Assembly: GCA_036362985.1 (NCBI GenBank) | Contig: JAYGXS010000002.1 | Location: forward strand, 93,468,325 to 93,532,324 | Reading direction: 5' to 3' | Origin: Ligula intestinalis | Taxonomy: Eukaryota; Platyhelminthes; Cestoda; Diphyllobothriidea; Diphyllobothriidae | Length of the DNA: 64,000 bases | Part shown: positions 52,415-63,259 of the stretch, one piece after another | Layout: each line of letters starts with the position of its first letter | Numbering within the stretch: position 1 is the first letter of the stretch | Notes under the pieces: model-generated | The model's database searches: none | Seen by the model: only the letters and a program-made list of their open reading frames with translations | What the model was told of the DNA's origin: nothing | Translations under genes and position numbers: made by a program

Positions 52415-52985
52415 AATTGAGAATTCATGTTGGCACACGTATATTTTCGGCAATTAATTATCGGGCCAATACAATTCAAGGACAAAAATAGTCAGTTATA
52501 GATGGTCTAGTTATTAAATAGTTCGTGGGGTAGGAGGTAGCGGTAAGGGAGTGAGTGTGGGTTTAATTAGTCATTGTGGTGTTCCCTCGTCTAACGCATG
52601 CGTGTTCTAGCCTGTGAGTGGCGTTGGGTCCGGCAAGCAGGCAAGAGGGGGTAGGAGGGGGTGTTCTCATTTACGGCATGCGAAGTGACTGATGATGTCT
52701 GTTCTGGCGATATGGTATTCACTAAGGTGGTTGGCCAGGGTAGGCAGACTGTAGCTACCAGCGTCGTTCGACAACAGTCAGCGGGCTTTGCTAAGTGGTT
52801 TCTGCTGTGGCGAGCATTTGTTTGTGCAGGCCTTAGGCATAGTGTGTCGAAGCCTGGTCTTAAAATTGAAACACCTTTTATACGTCAATTTTCATGGTTT
52901 ATTAAGTTAAAGTCTACGAGAATTAAAGTTGAGATCAATCGGTTTTCGCGTCTGACAAGCCACGCATCCTTTATTCCCGAGGTCG
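52415..52985 (-). pseudogene. PLE lineage B tail, left arm of inverted pair
   Basis: On + it starts GAGAATTCATGTTGGCACACG, CAATTAATTATCGGGCCAATA and ends in complement of the lineage's C-terminal coding (GGTTGGCCAGGGTAGGCAGAC at about 52730). It is the mirror of 52985-53325 with moderate divergence. Confidence 0.7.
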
Positions 52986-53325
52986 CGCACCAGCAGTCTG
53001 CCTAGCCTGGCCAAGCACCCCAGTGAATACCGTGCCGCCAGAACAGACATAATTTGTCACTTCGCATGTCGACAGTGAGAACATCCCTTCCTACCCCCTC
53101 TTGCCTGCTTGTCGGACCCAACACCACCAAAATGGCTGAAATCTGCATGCGTGAGAAAAGGGGACACTACGATGACTAATAAAACCCACACCTTCTACCC
53201 TGCGAACCATTTAATAACCACACCATCTATAAATGACCAGAGTTTTCCTTGCATTGAACTGGCCCGATAATGAATTGCTGAAAACGTACGTGTGCCAATA
53301 TGAATTCTCAATAAGGTATGAATGA
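52985..53325 (+). pseudogene. PLE lineage B tail, right arm of inverted pair
   Basis: CAGTCTGCCTAGCCTGGCCA, then the Pro-rich C-terminus, TTTAATAACCACACCATC, CTTGCATTGAACTGGCCCGA and a terminus GTGTGCCAATATGAATTCTC near 53310. Confidence 0.7.
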
Positions 53326-53769
53326 CGGAGGGATATTTCTTTCCCAGACGCTACTTTGGTAGCCGACTTTGTGAGTAGTAAAAATGCATGTAGTTTTGCC
53401 GATTAAAGTAAATAACATTAAACACTCGTGTAATATTTACAGAAATGCACGCTTAACGCAGAAAGAACACCGGGAAGAACAGGCCATTCTTAACACCCAG
53501 GTATATTCGGTACGTCTTAGTTCAGCGAAAATTCCCATTTCTACGATGGAAAGGTCGTGTTGGCAAACGATCGTTTTCGTTTTCTGAAAGCAAAATTTGA
53601 AATTCATAAGTACATTAGAAGTGCACTTTACATTGGTGATTCGTCAAACCAAAATGTCCCGATAACTTTCCGACTAATTTTACTGAAAGTCAATCATTGG
53701 TTCCCCTTAATCGCACTATACCTGCATTTTACAGTCAGTTGGCTTCCGGAAAAGGTTTCCGCAACTATG

Positions 53770-53865
53770 CAGGTTAAAAACCCGCCAAAGGTATCGAGTT
53801 TTTTCACAATTGGCTCAACCCAAGTTCAGCAAATCTGCCAAACCTCCTTATAATTAGGTCAGACT
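53770..53865 (+). repeat. SINE-like 3' part
   Basis: CCGCCAAAGGTATCGAG, TTTTTTCACAATTGGCTCAA and AATCTGCCAAACCTCCTTAT match the body of the SINE-like family (27730-27890 in complement). The tRNA head is truncated. Confidence 0.5.
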
Positions 53866-54010
53866 AGTAGTCATGCTGGTGAATTCTAGATGGTTGCTTA
53901 GGAAATCCTGCTTGAGCAGTCAGCTGGCCGTTCCGTATTGGTGGATTTCATAGGAGCGGTAAAGTTGGGCGGGTAATATTAACACAAGCGTGATCATAAT
54001 TCATGGCGCC
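53866..54010 (+). repeat. Repeat R3, copy 2
   Basis: GTTGCTTAGGAAATCCTGCT, TTGGTGGATTTCATAGGAGC and GTTGGGCGGGTAATATTAAC, matching 27955-28140. Confidence 0.55.
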
Positions 54011-54014
54011 ATGT

Positions 54015-54130
54015 AGAGGGATTAATTTCAGTGGTAAGAGCGTTGACTTCTGGTAGAGGCCTTCTCTATTACGCTGGTTTCAAGTCCGCCAAAGGTCTCG
54101 GGTTTTTCTTTATTGTGTCAACTCAAACAT
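54015..54130 (+). repeat. tRNA-derived SINE-like copy
   Basis: A-box-like ATTTCAGTGGTAAGAGCG and B-box-like GGTTTCAAGTCC with anticodon-arm-like spacing, then the family body GCCAAAGGTCTCGGG and TTTATTGTGTCAACTC. Not a functional tRNA, because the acceptor stem is missing. Confidence 0.55.
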
Positions 54131-54131
54131 G

Positions 54132-55417
54132 GGCTTAAGTTGGACTTTCTTATTCCATAAAGTCAGACTGAAACCAAAACATCCCCTATCGACCTGAAAA
54201 CTGAATGAAAAAGACTTTAAATTTATCAAAACACATAAAATTGCGTTGGGTTTTGTTTTAACTAATCAGTCTTTGCAGGTCTTCAATTTTTCTCTTCTAC
54301 GAAAAAAACGCAATTTTCATGGAATTGCTAACAATAGACCATTCACACAGTTTCGACCAGCAGTAACATTAACATATCAAACTGAGCGTCTTAGCCCTTT
54401 GAAGAACCATCTGTTCGGTGTCTTCTCCCAGGAGACGCATGAAAGGAAAGAAATTCACCATGTCGGAAAACCTCCCTCCCCCAGATATCTGAACAAAAGC
54501 AAATCAGCCAGGTCCCTCCGTCTGAACGCGGGCAATGAGAGCTGGTTTTAGTTGCGAAGCCATTTATTCAAGTAAAAGGACATATAACTGTTTAAAAGGC
54601 ATGTTTGGGATGAAAGGATTCGCTCTTCATAAAATGAATGTCGCGAGTAATGCTCTTAAATCGAAAACCACAACATTAGCTAAAAACACGAGAATACGCA
54701 GTTTGTCTCATATTTCTTTTCTATGAAGCAACACACGCAGTTTTACAAATAAAAATTTGAATATATGCAGAGCATTTTTATAGCAGCGATAACATATGCA
54801 CACTTTTTAACAAACTCACAGGGAATCCGTTTCCATGTCCTGGCAAATATAATATACGGATGCACAGACGTTAGAAGGCTATTCAGTGTTTGGCTAAGAT
54901 TAGATGGAAAATCGCTTGATCAAACAGTGATGCATATCAGGTATAAGGTGAGCATTTCCTACAGTCAGTGCAGTTATGATCTAAGAGCGTTTTAACTAGA
55001 TTCCTGCGTTATTTTAACCGATTAAACTCGCCATGGAAACCCAACCTATGCAAGACAGTTACAGAAGAATTTATTAGTGGTAATCTGTGGGGTCAGCTGA
55101 CTTGCTCGCGCGCCCCTGGGCAACAAAACAAATTTGGATACAAAATCAATACAGACTGCTGCTCGAAATAAAATGAAACTTTTAAAGCGTGACGTATTTG
55201 ATGGTATGCTGAGCCCTACGCTTTTGTTGATCCTCAAACGTGCAAACATGTAAAAAACCTACTGCCCGGCTGCTTAAAATGCGAGATGGTAAATGTAGTC
55301 TGGCGATAACAGAAATAGGGGAAACAGCTTGCCTTTTTACTGTTCGACCATTATACCTGTGAGGGGTCAACGTGCGCACCACTGGCATAGTGAATGTGGT
55401 TTGCGTGTGAATTAATT
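54132..55417 (+). repeat. Tandem duplication T, unit 1
   Basis: Starts TTAAGTTGGACTTTCTTATTCC. Unit 2 starts TTTAAGCTGGACTTCCTTATTCC at 55418, a period of about 1286 bp. Most of the unit is diverged by roughly a fifth with indels, except for the patch 54357-54545, which is nearly identical to unit 2. An open frame (54246-54551) covers the patch, but no protein family is recognised. Confidence 0.75.
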
Positions 55418-56955
55418 TAAGCTGGACTTCCTTATTCCTCAAAGTCAGACTGAAACCAAAACATCCCCTATCGACCGGATAACCGATTGAAAAGGACTTA
55501 AAATTTAACAAACACAGAATATTGCATTGGGTTTTGTTTAAACTCATCAGTCTTTGCGGGTTATCAATTTTTCTCTTCTACGGCGCAAAATGCAATTGTC
55601 ATGGAGTTGCTAGCACTAGACCACTCACACAGTTTCGACCAGCAGTAACATTAACATATCAAACTGAGCGCCATAGCCCTTTGAAGAACCATCTGTTCGG
55701 TGTCTTCTCCCAGGAGACGCATGAAAGGAAAGAAATTCACCATGTCGGAAAACCTCCCTCCCCCAGATATCTGAACAAAAGCAAATCAGCCAGGTCCCTC
55801 CGTCTGAACGCGGGCAATGAGAGCTGGTTGTAGATGCGAAGTCACTTATTCAAGTAAAAGGACATGCAAATGCTAAAAAAATAAGAGCCGCCTCCAAAGA
55901 AATCCTTGACCATAAATACACGAAGGAATTTATTTTGTATAGGTAAAATAAATCACTTGCGTGTTAGCAGCATCAGCCATTTCCGAAGTTGATTGTTCCC
56001 AGCAGGCACTTTTGCATGATACTCCTTTTAAAAAAACTAAAGAAGAGTACTGAGCTTAACCGATGTTACCTCTGAAGTCGCTGCTCCTTTGCTCTTAAAC
56101 GGTTCTAAAAGGGAATTTTTGAGATGTTTGTAGTCAGAACTTCAAAAAAATTAAATCGGCTTAAAATGTTTTTTTTTTAATTTTTTTTATTCAGAGAGAA
56201 CCTTTCTCTTAGTTAAGCACACTGCAATTCCCTTTGTGCCTCATATTTCATTGTCTTTTACAAAATATGAAGTTCTACAAGGTAAGATTAAAATAAATAC
56301 GCGGCGTAATTTACCAGAGCTAAAATGCAGCTTTTTAAACGAAATTATCGGCGATCTGTTTTGATGTGCGGTCAAAAATAATACACGAATGTGCAAAGCT
56401 CAGATGTCGTTACCTAGTTTGGCAACCAAAGTATGGAAAAGGGTTCGACCTACGAGTGGTGCATATTCTGGGATAAATACGCATGAACATTTCCTACAAC
56501 CGGGGAAATAATGCAATCAGATTCGTTTTATTAACGTTCTGCTTTTCTTCGATATATTGAACTCATCATGGGACCGCAGCTTACTCAAAGTAATTTTAAA
56601 ATAATTTATTAGAGATAAATTCTGAGGCTAACTGACGTAGTCCCCAATTTCAAAAACAATAAAATAACCTTTGAAACCAATACAAGTGCAAGAAAGCAAC
56701 TTAATACACTTAGGGTTGTACTAAAAATAAAAATAATAGTCAAGAACCGTGGCGCTCTCTCAAATATGCTGAGCCCTACGATCCTGCTGAAACTCGGATG
56801 CGTTCATTGGTATGCGATCCATTGCTCAACTGGCGGTGTTAGAATTAAGGGTTAAACAGCCTACAATTTTAATGGTAAACCTTCATACCTGAGAATGTCC
56901 ACCATGCGCACCACTGTAAGCTGGCATAGGGACGGTGATTTTCTTGTGAATTGAA
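55418..56955 (+). repeat. Tandem duplication T, unit 2
   Basis: It matches unit 1 through GACTGAAACCAAAACATCCC, the conserved patch 55627-55815, ATTTCCTACA near 56478, TATGCTGAGCCCTACG near 56767 and GCGCACCACTG near 56914. It is followed at once by a mariner-like MITE. Confidence 0.75.
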
Positions 56956-56960
56956 ATATA

Positions 56961-57360
56961 CAGGGTGTCCACGAAGTCTGGGTATATAAGGGACAAATAC
57001 AACAAAAACAAATACAACAAAACAATTTTATTTGATTAAAATGTTAAGAAAATATATTTTAAATATGATTTCCATTATTTGCACTGCATAATTCGATGCG
57101 CCCTGCTAAATTCTGGTGAACTCGATTGAATAAGGTGCACATTTTTCAGTGCGCATAGCAAGGAGGCGTCAGTATTCACGGTCCAATCAGATCGATAATT
57201 ATTGACGCGTTGTCTAGCCACGGCGTTGGACTTTGCGCTGCAGCTGCGCTAAGAGGCTAAGGGTTGTTTACTAATGATGGAACTCTGCTGTCCCAACAAA
57301 AATAACCAAAATAAATAAAATATTAAAATTCTTATGCACCCAGACTTTGTGGACACGCTG
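56961..57360. mobile_element. 400-bp mariner-like MITE with TA target duplication
   Basis: CAGGGTGTCCACGAAGTCTG at 56961 and, at the right end, CCCAGACTTTGTGGACACGC then TG at 57360 form a terminal inverted repeat of about 24 bp with a few mismatches. TA is duplicated at 56959-56960 and 57361-57362. It has no transposase. Ends of the type CAGGGTGTCCAC and TA duplications are characteristic of Tc1/mariner elements. Confidence 0.8.
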
Positions 57361-57362
57361 TA

Positions 57363-60300
57363 GAAAACATAGACTTGTGCAGCATCTCCCACACACTCTC
57401 ATTCTCGCACATATGGGCTGCTTGTTAAGGCAGACCCAATAAGACCGGAGACAGCAGGCCGTGTTCGAAGCTAGCGCGGCTGGACCCACTCCTGAGCATT
57501 CTGCCTGACACGGCTGGAAACGAGATTTGCATTTAACTACACAAGGCTTTACATTTAGACGTTTGGACAGAGAATTGAAAAACTGCTAATGTGAAAAGTC
57601 GTTCAGACCTCATTCAACAATGACTTTAACTTCCTCCAGACATTGTTTATGGAAAATGATGGACAATTTCTTAAACTGCTGAGCAGAACATGGATAGAAG
57701 TAGTCTAAACGAGAATCCAGTATTCCAAATTTGTGTTTTGACGCACTTGGTCTGCTGACGTAACTACCTAAGCACGGCACTTGCTACCGTCCATCGTCCA
57801 TTGTTATTCTGTGACGTGCGTCATATAGTAAAAATGTCACATTATCGTAAACACCCTATGTTATTCACTGTAAACACGTGCAGAAATAATTGTGCTTTTG
57901 CCGTATTAAAAGGCAAAACGATTGGCCACATGACATAAATATATTAACATTATATATGTAATTTCATTAGTGTACAGTCTCATGAAATATGAATATTGAA
58001 ATTTTTTATGCGTGGCGAAACGCACATTTGAGGTTTTTTTATTTTATTCATGGGGTATTCTTGAGGTGCAAAATTATCCTTATTAGAAAATATTTCATTT
58101 TAAATGCATAGATTGACAAAAACCTGGACCCAGTATGTCCAAGGTCAACGTTTCCTGATATTCAAAGAATTCTCTATGGTCATAAATGCGATGGACCACG
58201 CCTTCATTTTGTGCGTTTGGTAATATAAAAAGCACTAAAAATACTAGTAAAGTGTTTATTCTATCTGCTCCGAGAATAAAAAACATTTTTTTGCGTCCAT
58301 GAAATTGAGTTAAAAGCAAGCATAAAATAACGCATTCATGTCAGGAAAGAAGGGCGTATTAAGCTCAAAAAATTATATTTTGCAAACTGCTAGGTTTAGT
58401 GCCATAAAATTGAAAAGTAAACTAATATGGCTGTAATTTATTAAACCACAACAAAAAACGACCATAAAAATTAGCTTATTGAAGATAATCTGAGGTATGT
58501 CATCGATTTCTCTCTCAAGCCGTAAGCAAAAGATATCTGAACCATTTTAAAATACAGTTCAGTCTAAAAGACTAAGGAAAGTTTAAACAAAACTGGCGAA
58601 CAAATCTCAATTTTCGCAAAATGTACCACCATGCGTTCTGGTTTTGCAATCAAAGAATAGCGCCCACAGTTAAATAATTATGCTATGAATGCTCAGGTAT
58701 GCACAAAATATCGAGTTTTTTTCATTTTTGGCATACACGTTTTTTCGCAAATTCACATTTGTCAAGTCTCATCTTCAATTTTTCTTCGGAAAAGGTATAT
58801 GACGCAGAAAACTGACGCCCCTATATCTATTTAACACAGTATCTAAAGACCTTACTTTCGATAGAAAGCGTTTCTATGATCTTAGGCATATTATCTATGT
58901 CATGTTGCGGATATTCATTTTTTTAAGCAATGTTTTTTATGCTTCGATTATTCCTTAATTATGGTCCAAACCCACAGGTGCATTCGAAAGAGTATCTAAA
59001 ACTCATTATTTAAGTAAACACATTATTTTAAAGGTATTGGTAAAAAAAGGAGAGCATTATCCTTATTTATGGAGCATTGGATGAAACCATTGAAAAAATT
59101 TAAGCGTAAACCATCATTTCAAAAACGATCTGAACCTCTTCTTAATTGCAATTAGTTAATAATTGATGAAAATATGATGTAAGCAAAAATGTATGTTTTT
59201 TTTGAACAGAACTGTGTTTTTAACCTTTGCATCTGACAATTCCATTTCAATTTATGAGGCCCCCCGCAAATTTTCGCAATTGATCTCACGAACTATGTTA
59301 CTCCTGGAACCTTTTAATCGGCGTGATCAAGCAAAAATCGTGTTGCATTTGTCCACCGTAAATCGTGAAATTTATAAACGGAAGAAAAAATTAACACTTT
59401 TCATGAAACCCTGTAAGAATAGACAGTCAAACTTCGGGCCCTTATGCAACAGCCATACGGTGTAGTGCTTCTTATACGGAAGGCAAGAAATTATTTTCAA
59501 ACAAGGTATACCTGTGCTGTTTTTTTACATTAACAAGCATTTTCTCAATTGTAACATTAAATTTAACCAGTGCGTCCAATTTCCTTATTTTCAGAATTTT
59601 TGGCTTTTTAAAAACAAGTCTTGTTCGTAAACAACGTAATATTACTTGATAGAGCGCAGTTTATCATATTTTGGAAAACAATCATTAGCTTACATCTTTA
59701 GGTCTTTAGGAGAAGCAGCGTAATGTGCGTTTGCATATGACATATTTAGTCTTAGGGAAAAATGCCTTAATCTTTTGTCTTGCTGTCGTTGTGTTATTCA
59801 ACCGAGTAAATATATGTAAACTTTTGAATATCTTTAAACAGATTAAAGTGCACATGTATCTGACTCAGTTTTCAAAGAAATCAATCGATTACATCTTGGG
59901 GGATTATTTTTCTAGATTTTTGGTATTCAGTCTTCATAAACGAAACCACAAACACTCCTTAAATTATTTAAAATAAAAACGATATAGCATGCAGCTCATT
60001 CAGTTTATTTAATGCAATCAAATCAGATTAAAAAAAACGAATTCTTATTTTGAACATTCATATAAATCATAAAAGTATAAGATTAAGAAAAAACTTTCCA
60101 AAATAGGTAGACTCTCAGAAAGGTGTTTTAGTTGGATATTCAGCTGACGAATTGCTGTGTATGTTAACCTTTTTCAAAGTAATGTCCTCATGAAATTGTA
60201 GACTTTTTACCAGAATATTAACTATTACCTGTGAGTAGGAATGAAAGAATTTAGTCTTTTCTTTGTGATGGATTATCATTAGCCATAGTGGATAATTTCC

Positions 60301-60980
60301 ATTATCTGTTTTAAGCTTGCGAATGCAAAAAAGAAAATTAATTATTCTTCTGTCTGTTCCGTTTATAAATAACGCATGAACGAAATATATGGTTCCCAAA
60401 TCTATATTTCTACCTGCCCTTATTTAATTAGGAATGTTTAATATTACCTTAACTGTGATATACATGGATATTTTGCTTATTCACAAGGTAGGCGGTGCGG
60501 TAAATCAAAGTGCAATCAACAATTCTGCAAGTAAATCTTCTGCAAAAACGTTCACATTTGAGCTAAATATCATTTTCAAAGCAAAAATCTTCTTTTTGTA
60601 AATAAATGTGACCTCAATTAGCCACGCTTGCGTCTGAAAAGTTGAAAAAAAATTTTTGGTTCTGAAAGCGATATATTTTACACATTTTGTACTTATTTTT
60701 GAGTTCCTCATAACACAAGGCCTATTCATAAGATGTTTGATCCTGTTCTTCTCAATAGCACAGTAAATTTTCTTTGATATGAGACGAATGTCAATTTTGG
60801 AAAACTTCATGCACATTAGCCTGCATTAACTTATGTAAAAGAACAATTATCTTTACTTCAATGCATTCCCAGGATTATTTATACTCAGCGAATCAAACTA
60901 ACATGACTAAAAATATGCCTAAATTGCAAGTCAAAATCTGTCATGAAGTTTTCACGATTTTTGGGCCATACTGTATGAAC
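57363..60980. other. AT-rich intergenic DNA, no gene recognised
   Basis: 3.6 kb with only short AT-driven frames (for example 59193-59465 and 59725-59976) that have no recognisable motif, no splice-supported extension and no second copy. Confidence 0.45.
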
Positions 60981-60984
60981 GTAT

Positions 60985-61270
60985 GTACTATATGTAAGAC
61001 ACTGATTTGTCACAGAGCTGCTTCCCACTGCCTTACTTTGCCGGAGACGGATGAGATGTCTGGGGCCAGCCAGCCATTAAGCATATGAAAACAGCGTGCT
61101 GCGAAGTCAGACGGCGTGTCGACATAGGCCATGCATGCCTTTATTCCTGTTTTACAGGCTAGACAAAATTGCATTTCTTCCACTGCAGTAAACACGTGCA
61201 TATTCATGTACACGAGTTATTTATATTCCACTGACGTTTCCGACTTGCGTTGCATAAACCATGGCTACTA
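60985..61270 (-). repeat. PLE-associated terminal repeat P2, copy 1
   Basis: It shares with 62940-63220 the landmarks CTTTGCCGGAGACGGATGA, GTCTGGGGCCAGCCAGCC, ACAGGCTAGA.CAAATTGC, TTCCACTG.AGT.AACA.GTGCATAT. The copy ends with CACTGACGTTTCCGACTTGC, a minus-strand GGAAACGTC box, i.e. half of a hammerhead-like block. Confidence 0.6.
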
Positions 61271-62160
61271 AATATACTAACAGATGTGGCAGGTTAACCA
61301 TGAACAGTCAATTTGGTGGTTTAAATTAAAATGAGTTAAAATTCAACCAATACAGTATACAATGCACAACAAAATCAGAGTAATAAAACAATAACTAGTT
61401 CTGCTTTTGAAAATTCCCTTATATTGAACATTTGTAGGTAAGTTTGAAGTAAGCACATTTCAAAATTCCGTATTGGTAGTAATTGTTCGAATAGAAAAGA
61501 TTGCGTAACTTCCGATGTCATTTTATTGTAACAGGATACACACAATAACTGCTTAATGAATATTTTTTGCTCCAAGATTAATACAAGTGTGTATGCATTA
61601 TGTGAACCAGTCTTCAGGTTTTCAACTTATATGCCTATTATCCACTAGTAAGTTATTCTCTTGGGCCATCAAGAATCAGTTAAACTTTAGTTTGATGAAG
61701 AAAACGAATATATGGTTTCAGAGAAAGTAAAATATAAGACGATAATTCCTTTGATCCAGTCGTGAAAACCTCGGCCACCACATTACGATTCCATCTTACG
61801 TCAACAGGAAAAAGCATAAGTACAACCACAGTTTAAGCCATACGATAAAGTCATTTTGGTTCCATTACCCAACCCAGCCTATTGGAAGTTTTAAACAGGG
61901 TCCAACGAATAACTCAAATCAGTCGTGCCCCCTGCTAGTGTATCGTAGTTCTATTGTCGCTGACTATGACGTCCAGCACTCCATTACGACGTAGGGGCAC
62001 CAATTATTTCCGAACAAACTAGTTTAACGTGTGCTGACCAGTAAACGGTTTTTCTCACTCTCTAATTCCATTGCATTTCTAGCTTTGAGGGCAGGATATT
62101 GTCAAAAGGACCAGGGGTGTGCAAAGTTACATGGACAGGTAGGGGTAAGAAGCTCAATGA
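61271..62160. other. Intergenic DNA, nothing recognised
   Basis: No supported exon or repeat. Confidence 0.4.
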
Positions 62161-62690
62161 GAAGTAGAAGATGACACGATTGCCGGGACAATACGTTTAT
62201 TAGCGGCGAAATGATGCCAATTCTCAAGTTGCGGCTAATTCGACGAGACCAGGTCACCCATTCAAATTTGATGAGGCCGAAGTTCTCGCAAGAGGTGACA
62301 ATCAGGTGTGCCGAGAATCACGCGATTCATGGTTCATGGGCTCCCAATCCATCAACAAGTGCAACGATGTATCGAATCCATATTCGGTGCTGAGGCTAAA
62401 TTTGGCTAAAGCAAATCGCCGTTCGGGAAACAGACGGACCACCATGTCATCTTATGCCAACTCCACAAGGCCAGATTGTCATGGCTGACAGAACGAAGCA
62501 GAACACACTCAAGGCATTTATCGATTTTTCTGTACGGTTAAATTTTACGGCAAGACCCTGTGCACACACAAACAGTTTATGCTACCGTTCTGTGAGTATG
62601 TATCTGAAGATAAATCCACGACAGATTTCAAAACGTCAGGCGAATTAACATACTGTCCCAGCGCTTGTGTTGTCTCCTACTCCTTGATTA
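62161..62690 (+). pseudogene. PLE lineage A fragment with inverted tail at its 5' side
   Basis: The first 45 bp (GAAGATGACACGATTGCCGG, GACAATACGTTTATTAGC) are a minus-strand tail. From about 62205 the plus-strand protein reads FDEAEVLARGDNQVCRESRD, SWFMGSQSINKCNDVSNPYS, the end of a lineage A GIY-YIG domain. The UTR with TTTTACGGCAAGACCC is followed by a plus hammerhead-like block and the terminus TGTCCCAGCGCTTG near 62660. Confidence 0.75.
62604..62637 (+). ncRNA. Hammerhead-like motif
   Basis: CTGAAGA, stem AATCC/AGATT-like with an ACGAC loop, AAAAC, GTC. The first box is intact; GAAA has become AAAA, so probably inactive. Confidence 0.45.
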
Positions 62691-62939
62691 CTTCCTGGGA
62701 CTCGCATGTTCGCTTATATTAGTAAGAAGCTTAATTGCCTGCCCCCCACACATGACACAGTTCATACCGTATATGAATGAGGCTGTCAACCAGTTTAAGA
62801 TATTGTCATGGTCACATCACGGGAATCAATTTCAGCCTAGCTCGCAGTCCTTGGGTAGATTCATGTTAAACTTTTAATGGCCAATATTTCGGTCCCATAT
62901 ATGAACTCCATAAAAATATATCATATATATGTTACAGTA

Positions 62940-63220
62940 AGAAATCTTATGATTTGCCGCGTAGCTGCCCCACCGTTTTGCTTCGCCGGAGATGGATGAC
63001 TTGTCTGAGGCTGGCCGACTTTAAGTGAATTGGAAAAAGTGTCTTACGAAGCCAACTGGCATGCTGACGTATGCCACGCATGATCTGATACCTTGTTTAC
63101 AGGCTAGAGCAAATTGCGCACTTTCCACTGGAGTGAACATGTGCATATACGCAAAAATGACTTAACTTTTGTAAGTTATTTGCGTCGCATGCAAATTGGT
63201 GGAGAATTTTAAATAATAAT
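62940..63220 (-). repeat. PLE-associated terminal repeat P2, copy 2
   Basis: Second copy of P2, lying just upstream of the plus-strand PLE reverse transcriptase at 63260. This is the same relation as P1 copy 2 to the element at 49600. Confidence 0.55.
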
Positions 63221-63259
63221 GAGCGACCTTAAACAAATAAGTAAGTCAACAAAATTAAC

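Noticed and set aside
59193..59976. Two 80-90 residue plus frames as small genes
   Set aside because: AT-rich frames with no conserved motif, signal or second copy.
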